Assembly: GCA_023105745.1 (NCBI GenBank)
Contig: JALGQZ010000002.1
Span: forward strand, 76,115,285 to 76,179,284
From: Austropuccinia psidii
Taxonomy: Eukaryota > Basidiomycota > Pucciniomycetes > Pucciniales > Sphaerophragmiaceae
Reading direction: 5' to 3'
Length of the DNA: 64,000 nucleotides
The notes beneath the pieces were generated by a model. The model saw only the letters and a program-made list of their open reading frames with translations, made no database searches and was not told the DNA's origin. Positions 23,537 to 35,744 of this stretch are shown one piece after another. The first letter of the stretch is position 1. Each line of letters starts with the position of its first letter. A program made the translations under genes and the position numbers.

Positions 23537-24706
23537 CAAGAAATCTTGACACTATCCCAGTGATTTCCTCCTGCGGATAAGCCTCCAGTGCCTGCCCAAG
23601 GATGGAGTTTAGTTCCTCCCAAAATTCCCAGTGCATCTTATTTCAATGAGTCCCATCCACAAAGGGAATCATGTGGAGCAATCAGCAATGCTCCAAAAAG
23701 ATTCAGTTTATTGATTCATGGATGATTGCTTGAGGAATCATGAGGGTTGGTTGCAAGTTGGGAAATTCATGCCAAGCCTCATCATGGGATTGGGCTCTCT
23801 GGGGAAGGAGTGGAGGGAGGTGGAGGGGGGAAGGTGACAGGCATATTGTCAATAATTATTACCAAGGGGGGAGTAGTGGGACTAGCTGGAGATTGTCAAA
23901 GGAGGGGTGAGGGAAAGTTGGGAACAGGAAAAAAATAAAAGTAATAACCAAAAATTTCCTCCAATTATTGCATTGGAGCCACCTCAGGTTCAGGATCACA
24001 AGCTGAAATGGCCTCATGTCGCTCGGAGGATGGACCCAGGCCTGGAATAGGTGGCTCATTGTATTGGGAGGGTTCTACAAAAGGAGGGATAGTCAGTTCA
24101 CTTGAGTCAAAAGTTAGAATTAGGAAAGGAATAGCTTGCTGCTTACCGCGGAATAGGTCCTCCACCCATTGGGTGCCACTCAGGCCTGGAGTCAGTTGCT
24201 GCAGAGTTTTCTTGCAAGGCATACGAGGAATGAGAGTCCCTTTTTGGGGGGGATTTGGTGGATTTTGTTCTATGGGTAAAGAAAAATAAGAGCTTATATT
24301 GAAGTTTGAATCAAATGGGTGAAAAGACATGGTGACATTTGGCCCAAGGTTGAATGTCCTCTCACCATCGCCTTCCTTCATCAGCCAGAAAATCACTTCT
24401 CTCCGGTTGCAGAGTGAAGTGACCACAGGATGGGGGTTGAAAAAATTGATACGTGAGGGCACAGGGCTAATCCTCCAGAAGCCTTCCCGTCTGCCAGCTT
24501 GAAGTTGGGGAGTCCATTCCAACTCAGAAATGCTTTCATCATTGTCAACCACAAGGGTGTCTTCCGCGGGAACTCCCCTGGCCGCGTGGTGGGAATGGTC
24601 GCACAACAAAAAAGCATTTTTTGTGTGCTTGTTGGCAAGCATCACAAGCATTGGTCATTGTGGAGGAGCAGATGCAGGGGATACCCCACTTAGTGCATAA
24701 GGTGCA
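23537..24706 (-). pseudogene. Gene 3 (Zn2Cys6 protein) remnant in Unit D
   Basis: All six Cys of the Zn2Cys6 cluster survive (24706 leftwards), and the TPGLSGT region before an LFRG exon end is in frame with the splice phase. A deletion of about 14 bp after the cluster breaks exon 1. The hydrophobic VIIID core of the possible SUMO-interacting motif remains near 23860. The TATA box is at 24946-24953. Zinc ligands kept in a diverged copy point to past selection on DNA binding. Confidence 0.65.
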
Positions 24707-25718
24707 CGGAGAAAACTGTTAAATGGGAAATTTGACATACAATGTAGATAAGAGGGGGGTTCTGGATGTATAAGCGGGAAAAAATACAGCAAAAAGGAAC
24801 GGGAGTGTTTAGTGGAGTGTGATAGAAAAGCATTGGAACCCAGGAAGAGGAAGGGAAATATGCACAAGAACAAGGAGAGCGGGTGAGCTGGGAAAAGTTG
24901 GAGCAGGTGAGAAAAAAAGTGAAGGGCATGTCAGGCAAGGATGGTCTTTTATACCATAGTGAAGCTGAGCCAATGGAAGCAGTTGCAGCACCTGCCAAAG
25001 TCTCAGCTTCAAGGCATGTCAGGAAAATCAAAGCTCAGTCATGGCCAATGCTGCGACTGAGAAGGGAAATGCCCATGTGAGGCAGAGGAACAATGGGGTT
25101 CTGGCTGTGTATTGCAATTGATTGAGTCGTCAGACTGCATCAGATCCCCTTTGTTTCCTGAAATGGCCACCTGATCACCCAGGAGGGCTTTCATGAGGGA
25201 AGTGTTGATTGTGCACGGTGTGTGCAATTCAAAAATGCCCCACGCAGAAAAGGACATGGTGCATTTGGCCACAGGTGGTAATGGCGAGCATACCAGCCTT
25301 ATGGCTGGGTCATAGAGTTTGAACAAAGGGTGGGGTGGCTGTATGACTAGTGAATACAGTGTGAGCTTGGGTTGACCCATTGCGCAGGTCTGATTTGGGG
25401 TCATAAATGAAATGCTCAGTGGCTGAACATTTGAACTACACAGCTGTTGAGCTATTGAGATAACAATATCAAAGGCACCCCTGCTGAGTAATTGCTATAT
25501 TCACTTGGTAAGCACACATCCTGAGCACTTTGCACAACATCGGAAGACATTTTGGCCAGGCTGAGCATATTGCGCACTTTGGTGAAGTGCTCAGCAGTGG
25601 GCTTGCTGATGAAATATTGTGAAAAGTCCTCAAAGATGGCATTAAAAACGCTTCAACACTGAGATTGCATGTGAAAGTCAGGTGAATCGCCATGCTGAGC
25701 ATGTGGCACATGAGCTAC

Positions 25719-27954
25719 TGTGAGCCTTAGAGGTATTTTCATATACCCAAAAGACCACAAAAGATAAATTAAGACACAAATATAAATAAAATAAATTTAT
25801 TTATATTATCAAAAGAAAAAATTGAAATATAAATACAAATTTATATTTAACAATCAAAATTTAATTATAATTTAAAAAAAAATTACAATAAAATTTAAAA
25901 TTATGAAATTATATGTTTACCTGTAAAAATTAAGTAAAAATGAATTTTTAATATAAATTGTGAAATTAAAATATTTTTGGTAAAACTTTATATAAAATAT
26001 ATTATAACTTTTTATCCAATAAGTAAACATAAAGAAATTATCACACCATTGGATTCCTCATAAAAAATAAAGTGGGGTCACCTCTGTATGAAATTTCTGT
26101 AACTCAACAATAAATAAGCTTAAATTAAGTTTTTAGTATTTTCAATACAAAAGTTGAAAATTGTCAGCCTGTGACTCAAAACCAGAGCACAAGCCTGACA
26201 GCCAATATACCATAAATCAATGGTATAGCCAAGATACCACCAAAACATGGAGCTGAGCCAAATCAGCTCAAAAGGTATCAAAAGAAAGAGGAAACTCACC
26301 CCTTTCTGAAAATATAAGTCCCATCACCATAGGACAATAAATAACAAAGTTATTCCTGCTCAGAGTTATTGCTGAGCATAAAACTTAATTTTCACCTCTC
26401 ATCTAAAATCTAGAAGGAGAGGCTTAACACCATCAAATGGGTACTCAAAATGAAGCTCTAAGCCAGGGCTATCCAATTGTACTAGCCAAACTGAGCTAGC
26501 ACCAGTATTACTTGATTTATGGTCAAATTCAGGCCAAATAAGGGTGAACAAAACATTCACCTCCCATCTAACTTCTACAGTTTTAGTGTGGGATACTTGA
26601 AGTGGGGTCTTTTTGGAAAGAGCACAATCAGGGCTATCTGATGGTGCCATCCACTTCTTCATATCTCAACGAAAACAGAAGTTGTGAGGCAAACAAGCTC
26701 AATACAGCTTTTTGCCCAAACCACACCTATGTACAAAAAACCTTGTACATGGGATACCTTTGTCATATTTAATGATAACCATACCAAATTGGGTATCATT
26801 GTGTAGAGCTCATACAGGGCTATCCAATGAACCAACTTTGAGCATGATATCTCAAAAACTGACAGAGGTATGGCTGTTTGATAGTTACAATCCCACATTA
26901 TGACCAATACAGCTGTATTATGACAGGATACAGTTTTACTCTGATTATGAGGTGTCAAACAGACGCTGAATCTTATTTATACTTCAATACCTCATAATTA
27001 AGTCAAATACGGAGGTCCATACAGGTTCTGTACAGTTTCTGACGCGTCAGGAGCACCAGAATACACCTGTAAGCTCCATTGGTGAAAGTTTTCACCCTGT
27101 ATAGGGTAAAAATGACTACTTGTGGTTCTAAAACCACATTTCAACCCAATACTAGCCTGTATTGAGTGTATAGAACCACAAACCAGCCCACAGTAGTGAA
27201 AATTTTCACTCTGTGGTCGTGTGCAGAGGTAAACCACCTCCCACTACCCCAGAACAAGATAAAAGGAGGCTTTTCCTCACCAGGAAGCAAATCAAGCATC
27301 CTGTTCTTGATATTCTTACGTGGTATAACTTCTTAAAAGAGGAAGTGATACTCTTGGAATATAACAGGTATACTTTAAGTTTAACTATTGTAGGGTTTGC
27401 TATTGTAAACCAACAGGCAAACACTGCACCCAGGGATATCAGCAGTACTCACCATCACTAAATTATTTTAGTATAGCCCTTTCACTCATATTCTCACTCT
27501 AATATCATCAGTATTTGTGGTGTCACACTCAGAGCTATAGCTTTTATTATCATTCTGAAGCTATAACATAGAGTCACCCTGACAAAAATCCTCAAAACTT
27601 TAACTTAATGAACACCACCTGAGGTGTTAACCATCAATTTTTGTGTTAAAATTGAGGTGTTGTGTTTAGTTTAGAAGTTATGAGGAATTGAAGTATTTTC
27701 AATTGAATTCAATTTAAATGTCAAAATGTGTGCGTGTATTACATAAGTGAACTTTGATTTATATATGAGGTATCAATTATTACTGTATTGTACTGTACAA
27801 TTCAATTGAAATACATATGTAAATTACAAGTTTATTAACTGATGAGGAATTAAAGGAAAAACTAAATTGGAGAGATTAAAATTGGGGGGAAAAGGAACTC
27901 GAGCTGTAAGGGGGAGCCAGACCCCCAAAATCCTTGCTGACTGGTGTGGGATGT
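25719..27954 (+). mobile_element. LTR of family LTR-3, interrupted twice
   Basis: Starts TGTGAGCCTTAG after GCTAC, matching the solo LTR at 57 onward. It is collinear up to the equivalent of about position 869, then cut at 27955 by Gypsy-3. A complete LTR-2 copy lies within it. The right end is outside the window, so solo LTR or full element cannot be decided. Confidence 0.88.
26162..27584 (+). mobile_element. Solo LTR (family LTR-2)
   Basis: 1423 bp, TGTCAGCC ... CCTGACA, same family as the Gypsy-1 LTR. Flanked by the 5-bp duplication AAAAT (26157-26161 and 27585-27589), which is single in the uninterrupted LTR-3 copy near position 496. Confidence 0.94.
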
Positions 27955-29941
27955 TGTAAGGTTTGACTATGAGACAATAAGTAAAAATTACTAATATTTT
28001 ACTTTTCGTACCATGAATGTCCTTATAAATGAAATAAATAAGATGAAAGTAATTATAATAATAAAGAATTATTATAATTAGGGCGTAAAATAATTATATT
28101 ATTAAATAAATATAATAATATAATTTATATTATAAAGAAAATAATATATATAAAATAAATACATTAATATAACATAATTAATATATTTCAAAGCACTTTA
28201 TTATTGTTACCAACAAATAATGAAGGCGTAAAAAATTGTTTTTTATTATTGAAAAACAATTAATAACTATAATATTACCAATATTAAAGTTATAAATTAA
28301 TATAAATACTATTTATATCAATTATAGAATTATTAAAAGTAATAATAGAGAAAAATTATTATAATAAGAGAAATAACCTACTTTTAATTCTTAATATAAT
28401 AGTTTTGAATGTATTTACGCCCAGAAATGTAAATACAACTTATTTAAATCGTAATTACAATACAAATAAGATAAATTACAAATTTTCTTGGTTTTACATG
28501 GAATTGAGGTTTTTTTTGAGAGAAATTGAAACAAAACAATTAAATAATTGCAATAATCACGTCAAAGATGAAGATTATTACAAGATTCTCTTTGTTCTTT
28601 AATCATATAAAAGTTTTATATATAAAGAAAAAAGAAATTACCTTTTTTATTTAATGATTTATAGTTTTGTAAGTGTCTGAGGGGAAAACAGAGTAAAAAC
28701 AGCTCTATTTATAGTAAATACCTCCCTCCTAGAGTCCAACAGGATCTTAGTAGATGTGCACCAATCATATACACTGGAATTGATCAATATTTTAAGGTTT
28801 GGTGATGATTACATCATGATCAAACCATCTTATCTCATTATTACGCCATTATTTAGAGTTATCACTATAACTCTAAGCTTGATGACGTCAAGGCTTGGCA
28901 GAACCCCAAAAATTCGTGGATTTTATTAGTTTTAATCATAAACTAACAGTATTCACCAATTCTATCACTCATATGACTGTTAAATTTAATTTAAGGTTAC
29001 AGTGAGTGATCATAAATGATCAAATTAAGCTCAAACATTAATCCTTAATAACTTTTAAGTTTTTCACGCTACAGCAATTCAGAGAGTGAATTCTAATAGC
29101 TTTGCATAACCTCATTATGCTGCCCAGGGCATTTTATTACATCATCAAAACCCTATTTTTGATGATTTTTCTTGTAACGCATCTTTTCTATCAAAATTTA
29201 ATATTTTAAACTTCAAACCATGATTTCAAGGAGTTATATCTTGAATATTATAATACAAATACATCATTATTCACTAATGAACTAATAGAATCCAACTGTC
29301 TACCTTTTTTTAAGTGTCGGCCACTTTCACAACAAAGTGGTCAACAGCTCTATTGATTTTAATCAATAATCCCTTACAGGTTTTAACCTTGTTTATAACT
29401 TGTGAAATAAACCTCATTTCTGTATTCCTACAGTAGTTACGTTATGACTTTATATTTCGTTTATCACTCTATCATGCATATTTCAAAAGATATTAGCTAA
29501 AATCCTTGAATATATGTGTTGACCAAAAAAGTGCAGATATTCAGCTTAACTCCTTGAGTATTGACTTTGGAGATTAGCTTCTTAATTATTTTATGTGTTG
29601 AATTTTATGGAGGATCCAATGATACCATTTATTTTACATGTTTTTTCATTGGTATCTTAAATAATTAAGGATTTATGTTTTTTATAAGGTATTATTACTT
29701 ATGACTCATTAAATATTGACTTTACAGATATGCCATAAAAATGGTATATGTGTATTTTACCAAGGGGAATCTAATGGTATAATTTATTTCACATGTTTTT
29801 TCATTTTGTTTTAAGTTAAACCAATATTTATGCCAATTTATGGCATTTTTGTAGTTTTAAGGTAATTATTTTTAATGTATAATTATTTTAAATATTTCTT
29901 GTGACCTTTTTGGGTATGTGGTCATATCTCAAAGGTTCACA
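27955..29941 (-). mobile_element. Gypsy-3 3' LTR
   Basis: On the minus strand it begins TGTGAACC after the purine-rich GGTGGTAGGGAA and ends CCTTACA. 1987 bp. It contains TATAAATAG (28705-28713, minus strand), a perfect TGACGTCA (28883-28890) and an AGAGTTAT/ATAACTCT hairpin. Same family as the Gypsy-2 LTRs. Confidence 0.92.
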
Positions 29942-30059
29942 TTCCCTACCACCAAAAAAGATTGTACCAAAATCTGATATGTGTAATTAGGGTATCATCC
30001 ACTGTCCTACCTCTTCAATAGAATTTGTTAGTCTTGAAGCTCAATAATGCTTTACTTTC

Positions 30060-30891
30060 CTATTTTTCAGGTTTTCTTTCATGTCTGAACCTTCTTAGTA
30101 GTTTATCAGCATTTCTTATATCTTTCTCAAGTCGCCATTCATCTTCTTGAGTTGAGTTTCTATACCTTACAAGGTATTCTCTTTCTTTTTTGTTTCTTGT
30201 CCTTCTTTCTTTAAGGACTTTTACAATTTTCTTTTCCTCTCCTTCCAAGGGGGGAATTTCAAGTGGGGGTTTATTTCTTAGTTGGAATAACTCCTTGTCA
30301 CTTGAGCTGTAGGAATTTATCAGACTTACAGGGAAATTTGGGTGTTCGTTCATTAATTCACCTATGAGTTCTAATTGCACAGCATTGGGTCCATGAAGTG
30401 CTTTTATCATAAATGGTCCTGTAAAGGAATCTTTCAATTTCTTTGGACCTTTATGTTATTGAAATTAAGGGTTGATACTAGGACCAAGTCTCCTATTTTG
30501 AAGTCAGGTGGTTTGTGAATTTTATGCCATCTTTCTTTTGCATATTTGAAAGAATCTTTCATACATCTGTTTTCATGGTGTCTTGCTTTGTCAAGCATTA
30601 TCTTAAAACTGCTTGCTGCTGGATGTATATCCACTAAGTCCTTTTTGCCGGTATCATAAGGGAGTATTGGATTCCAACCTTTTTCTAGCATTGCGGGTGT
30701 TTTGCCAGTAGAAGAATGGATGTATGTTTTATATGCCAGTTCAAGAGCTGGTATTAGTGTACACCAATCATGGGTAAAACCATCAGAATCTTTGAATTCT
30801 AGTCCATAAGCACAGAATCTTCTGATCATGTCCGCCAAAGTTTGTATCATTCTTTCTGCTAAACCATCAGTTTGAGGATGGTAAGCTGTTG
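30060..30891 (-). pseudogene. Gypsy-3 pol 3' part (integrase C-terminus and chromodomain-like tail)
   Basis: Minus-strand fragment starting at the conserved [13 protein letters not shown] integrase motif, with the third catalytic Glu intact, and running to a chromo-like EYLVRYR ... DEWRLEKDI tail. A frame shift lies near 30435. It continues, across the Gypsy-2 insertion, from 63684-63905. Confidence 0.9.
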
Positions 30892-31943
30892 TGTGAACCT
30901 TTGGGATATGACCACATACCCAAAAAGGTCACAAGAAATATTTAATATAATTATACATTAAAAATAAGTACTTTAAAAATACAAAAATACCATAAATTGG
31001 CATAAAACTTGGTTTAACTTAAAGGCCAATGAATAAACATGTGAATTAAATTATACCATTGGATTCTTCATGGTGAAATACATATATACCATTTTTATGG
31101 CATATCTGTAAAGTCAATATTTAATACGTTATAAGTAATAATACCTTATAACATACACAAATCCTTATTTATTTCAGAAACCAATGAAACAACATGTGAA
31201 ATAAATAGTACCAGTGGAATCTCCATAAAACGCCACATATAAAACAATTAAGAAGCTAAGCTTCAAAATTAATACTTAAGGATTTAACCTGAATATATGC
31301 ACTTTTTTGGTCAACGCATATATTCAAGGATTTTAGCTAATATCTCTTGAATTATGCATGATAGAGTGATGAACCAAAAATAAAGTCATCACATAATTAC
31401 TGTAGGAATACAGAAATGAAGTTTATTTCACAAGTTATAAACAAGGTTAAAACCTGTAAGGAATTGTTGATCAAAATCAACAGAGCTGTTGACCACTTTG
31501 TTGTGAAAGTGGTCCAAACTTAAAAAAAAGTAGACAGTTGGATTCTACTAGCTCATTCGTGAAGAATGATGTATTATTTATTATAATATTCAAGGTATAA
31601 CCCCTTGAAATCATATTTTGAATTTTCAAATATTACGTTTTGACAGAAAAGATGAGTTACAAGAAAAATCATCAAAAATAGAGTTTTGATGATGTAATAA
31701 AATGCTCTTGGAAGAATAATACGGTTATGCCAAGCTATTAGAATTCACTCCCTGAATTGCTATAGCCTGTAAATCCCAAAAGGTATTAATGATCAAAGTT
31801 TGAGCTTAATTTGATCATTTATGATCACTCACTGTAACCTTAAATTAAATTTAACAGTTATATGAGTGATAAAATTGGTGAATACTATTAGTTTATGGTT
31901 AAAACTAATAAAATCCACAAATTTTGGGGTTCTTCCAAGCCTT

Positions 31944-31951
31944 TGACGTCA
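31944..31951. promoter_or_regulatory. CRE-like TGACGTCA in LTR
   Basis: A perfect 8-bp CRE/bZIP palindrome about 150 bp upstream of the TATA box. Also present in the Gypsy-2 3' LTR (62818-62825) and the Gypsy-3 LTR (28883-28890) although flanking bases differ. Confidence 0.55.
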
Positions 31952-32659
31952 TCAAACTTAGAGTTATAGTGATAACTCTAAATAATGGTGTAATAATGAT
32001 GTAATCATCACCAAACCTTAAAATATTGATCAATTCCAGTGGATATGATCAGTGCACGTCTACTAGAAGCCTGTTGGACTCTAGGAGGGAGGTATTTACT
32101 ATAAATAGAGCTCTTTTTACTCTGTTTTCCCCTCAGACGCATCAAAAACATTAAATCAATACAATTAAAAAGGTAATTTCTTTATTCTTTATATATAAAA
32201 CTTTTATATTATCAAAGACCAAAGATCATCTTATCATAATCATCAATCTTGAAGTGATTAAATCATTTATTTAATTGTTTTTATTAAAAATCTCTCTAAA
32301 ATCTCATTTCCACGTAAAAATCAAGAATATTTGTAATTTTCTCTATTTGTATTGTAAATACAATTTGTATAAGTTGTATTTACTTTATTTGGCGTAAAAT
32401 ATCTCAAAATTATTATATTAAGTATTAAAAGTAGGTTATTTTCTCTTATTATAATAATTTTCTCTTTATTATTCTTTTAATAATTCTTTTATTAATATAA
32501 ATAGTATTTATATTAATTTATAACTTTAATATTGGTGATGTTATTGTTATTAATTGTTTTTTATTAATAAAAAAAAAATTATTTTACGCCTTTATTATTT
32601 GTTTGTAACAATAATAAAGTTCTATTAAATATATTAATTATTTTATATCAATATATTTA

Positions 32660-34156
32660 GGGTGTTGGTAAACACACATAAGCTTTTAGTCCTAAACTTA
32701 CGTGTTTTTACCAAATTATGGCAAAAACACGTAATTTTATGGTAAAAACATGTAAGTCACCTAATTCTTTTATAAAAATTCCTCAGGGTCATTTTTGGGA
32801 ATTTTTAACATTTTTTTTTGCCATATTTTTTCCGACATGGGATGTGAAGGTCCCCAAATTTTTTCAATTTTTTTTTTTTGCCCAATTTTTCTGTTTTGGG
32901 CAATTTGGTAAAATGGCCCATTTTTTTGAAAAAATTCATTAAAAATGTTCCCACTTATGAATTTCAATATTTTTTTTTTAAAATGAAGGTTAGAATGTTG
33001 AGAATAATAAACCAGAAGCCCAAAGTTTGGGATTTCTTTTGCCAGGACAGTTGTAGTCCCAAAAAGTTCCTTTTTTCTGTTTTTTGTTCATCTTTGTAAT
33101 TAAGTTGAAAATGTTATTTATGACATCAATTCAATTAAAAATTTAATTTATAAAATTAGTGGGATTTAAAAATTCCATTTGTGGAATTAACAATGCCATT
33201 CATGGCATTAAAAGTGCCATTTATGGCATTAAAAGTGCCATTTATGGCCTTAAAAGTGGCATTTATGGCATCACAAATGACATAATAATGCCATAAATGG
33301 AATCAAAAGTGCCATAAATGGCATCAAGAATGATATATATGCCATTTATGGCAATAACATTCCCATAAATGGCATTACAAAAATGCCATAAATGGCATTT
33401 TGTGCCTTAACAATGCCATAAATGGCCTCAAAAATGCCATAAATGGACTTAACAATGGCCATGCAAAGCCTTGACAATGGCCATTTATGCCCTCAACAAT
33501 GCCATAAATGGCCCCAACAATTCCATAAATGGCATTGAAAATTCCATGAATGGAATGAATAATGCCATGAATGGAATTAACAATAGCCATTTATGGCCTC
33601 AAAAATGCCATAAAGGAATTAACAATGGCCATTTATGGCCTCAAAACTGCCATAAATGGAATTAACAATGGTCATTTATGGCTTCAAAAATGCTATAAAT
33701 GGCTCTAAAAATTCCATTTGTGGAATTAAAAGTAGCATTTATGGAATTAACAATGCAATTGTGAAGTCCAGTCATGCCATAAATGGCCTTAAGAAACGGT
33801 ATTAATAGACTTAAAAATGCCATAAATGGCCTTAAAATGCCATTTATGGCATTAACAATGTCATTTTTGGCCTTGAAAATGCCATGTATGGCCTTACCAA
33901 CGCCATTGATGGGATTTTTAATTCCATAAATGGCTTTTCGGATGCCATAAATGGCATCAATGGCTTCAGAAATGCCACAAATAGCTAAATTCTATTCAAA
34001 AAAGACCCCTTACGTGTTTTTACCATAAAATTACGTGTTTTTACCAATTTATGGTAAAAAAACGTAAACTCTTACATGTTTTTACCAATTTATGGTAAAA
34101 AAACGTAAACTCTTACATGTTTTTACCAATTTGCTTACGTGTTTTTACCAACACGC
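32660..34156. mobile_element. MITE-like non-autonomous DNA element (possibly hAT-like)
   Basis: 1497 bp present in the 5' LTR but absent from the 3' LTR. Ends form a 13-bp inverted repeat (GGGTGTTGGTAAA / TTTACCAACACGC, read with small gaps), followed inward by ACGTGTTTTTACCA blocks in both orientations. Flanks TATATTTA (32652-32659) and TACATTTA (34157-34164) look like an 8-bp target duplication with one change. No coding capacity. Assignment to hAT rests only on the 8-bp duplication. Confidence 0.72.
33165..33985. repeat. GCCATAAATGGC palindromic array inside the MITE-like element
   Basis: Dozens of copies of GCCATAAATGGC or GCCATTTATGGC spaced about 20-30 bp by ATTAACA-like linkers. Each unit is nearly self-complementary, so either strand could form many small hairpins. 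Confidence 0.85.
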
Positions 34157-34364
34157 TACATTTATTTTATTATATTATATTTTATAATATAAATTATATT
34201 ATCACATTTAATTGATAATATAATTATTTTTACGCCATAATTATAATAATTCTTTATTATTATAGTTATTTTTATCTTATTTATTTCATTTATAAGGACA
34301 TCATAGTACAATAAGGAAAATATTAGTGATTTTTACTTATTGTTTCATAGTCAAACCTTACATT

Positions 34365-34381
34365 TGGGGGCCTGGCCGTGA
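34365..34381 (+). other. Gypsy-2 primer-binding site (putative)
   Basis: TGGGGGCCTGGCCGTGA, starting TGG two bases after the LTR end, is where a tRNA-primed element has its minus-strand primer site. I cannot assign the tRNA. Confidence 0.5.
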
Positions 34382-34859
34382 TATTTATTCTAAAAAGACC
34401 TTTAAAAAGATTCTAATTGGGCTTATCCAATAATAAATTATATTTATAATCATAAAATTATATAATAATTTGATATTTATTGATTTTAAAAGCTAATTAG
34501 GCATTTGGAAAGCAATTGTACTGTCTTAAATTTGGTTTTTCACATCCTTGGACTTGCAAAAACTTTCTTTGAGTGACTCTAGTGATTAAAAAAGATGTTT
34601 TATAAATTAAAAATAATTTTATATTATAAATCAACTCTATAAAAGAATCATATTCATTCTTATTTTATTCTTTAAAAATAAAATCATAAAAAACAATAAA
34701 AATATTAAAAATCAATAAAAAAGTTATTTTATTCATTTTAATTTCATTTTTTTTAATAAAAAAAAGATATAAAAGCAATTTTTACATGGAAAAATTGCCA
34801 TATCTTACCAAAAAATAACACTTTTATATAAAAGACTTATATTTATTTGTCTTTTTTAG
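34382..34859 (+). other. Gypsy-2 5' leader
   Basis: AT-rich leader without coding sequence, ending in a pyrimidine tract and AG (34858-34859) that looks like a splice acceptor. Confidence 0.45.
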
Positions 34860-34995
34860 TGTTTGAAGACAACCCAACAGCAGACAACCAAGCCACTATT
34901 GAAAGATTGGTGGAAGAAACTTGCCAAAGTTCTCCAACACCAATAATCACTAAGAAAAAGAAAGCCAAGAAATTGGACTTTCCAGGACACACTAT
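34860..34995 (+). pseudogene. Gypsy-2 gag 5' exon, cut by Unit B
   Basis: Open frame following the acceptor at 34859, with a Lys-rich KKKKAKK patch. Unit B enters at 34996, after the TAT target. The downstream part resumes at 55756 and reaches a GTGAGT donor at 55773. Assignment to gag is by position only. Confidence 0.55.
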
Positions 34996-35041
34996 CACCA
35001 GGGCGAATCTCGTGTCAATTGTTGGCTATTGACTTCACGTC
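34996..35041 (+). repeat. Left terminal inverted repeat of Unit B
   Basis: Starts CACCAGGGCGAATCTCGTG. It pairs with 55710-55755 with about five mismatches and matches the Unit C end at 63906. Confidence 0.94.
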
Positions 35042-35112
35042 AAGCAAATGTCAAGCAGGATAAAAGTCGAGCTCACGTCAAGCAAAAATCAAGCGAACGT
35101 CGAGCACACATC
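35031..35112. repeat. Left subterminal ACGTCAAG repeats
   Basis: Five or so direct copies of CACGTCAAG, ACGTCGAG or TGTCAAGC follow the TIR. Related TTGACG/TGACGT copies lie inside the right TIR (17260-17290; 55610-55640). Likely terminal protein-binding repeats. Confidence 0.6.
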
Positions 35113-35391
35113 ACACTCTTTTCTTACACCAAATCCTGTGACATCCACCAATATTGGTTCCCCTGTGCCTTCAAATCAGATTCCTCACCACCTGATCATC
35201 CCGCAACTGTCCAATGGTTGGTAAAAATTACACAAGACCCGCCAGTTTGCACAAACACACATCAAAGAGGTCCTTCAGCCAGTCTTGATGTAGGTGGGGG
35301 GTTTGACTTCACCAGGTCATCCATAAAAGGACTCCGCCTGAGCGGAATTGTGGTTTTGCAGGTGACACTGGTAGAGCCCGCCGCACAATAC

Positions 35392-35487
35392 CGCGTGTGC
35401 GGGTGCAGGTGCCCTTGCGTGTGCATTGGCGGGTGCAGGTGCGGGTGCATTGGCGTGTGTGGGTGCGGGTGCGCTTGCGTGTGCGCA
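35392..35487. repeat. Left subterminal GT-rich array
   Basis: Short repeats of GCGGGTGCAGGTGC and GCGTGTGCATTGGC about 400 bp inside the left terminus. Strong G/T strand bias; different in sequence from the right array. Confidence 0.7.
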
Positions 35488-35744
35488 AGGGCCGCTTCCC
35501 CTTCCAACATGATGATGGCGCAGTTATAAATTTTGGATGCTGTAAAAGGTGAGTGTGTGGGTCATTTGATCATTGAACTTGGATTATGCACACTGTACCC
35601 AATGTCAAAATAGTAAGTTCTTTGTGGCAATGTGAAATAATTGGCTTTGCTTGTCACAATGGCATGTCTCTGTCACTAAATTTTGAGGCAGTTATTTCAC
35701 TAGCCAAATTGCTAATGAATCTGAGAGATTTGCATTTCTGTAGA

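Larger units (their letters stand above)
22308..25718 (-). mobile_element. Unit D: old, inverted, rearranged fragment of the Unit A/B family
   Basis: Reverse-complement similarity to Unit A in two blocks: 22308-22600 to A 8045-7680, and about 22640-25718 to A 11850-8190. It contains the palindrome, tandem array, gene 3 and the CTCAG-rich promoter. Divergence is clearly higher than between A and B. The 7680-8045 block lies beyond the 11850 end instead of next to 8190, so the order differs from A. Both borders in the window are later insertions (Gypsy-1 and LTR-3). Confidence 0.85.
30892..34362 (+). mobile_element. Gypsy-2 5' LTR (with 1.5 kb insert)
   Basis: TGTGAACC ... CCTTACA. Without the insert at 32660-34156 it is about 1.97 kb. 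TATA box TATAAATAG at 32100-32108, TGACGTCA at 31944-31951 and an AGAGTTAT/ATAACTCT hairpin at 31960-31979. Confidence 0.93.

Noticed and set aside
33375..33665. Frames with repeated GIVGAIYGIV or NAMNGINN motifs
   Set aside because: Translation of the GCCATAAATGGC array in both directions; no gene context.
35029..35529. Plus-strand frame of 166 codons at the left end of Unit B
   Set aside because: It starts in the TIR and runs through the GT-rich array; Cys/Gly-rich content is the repeat translated.
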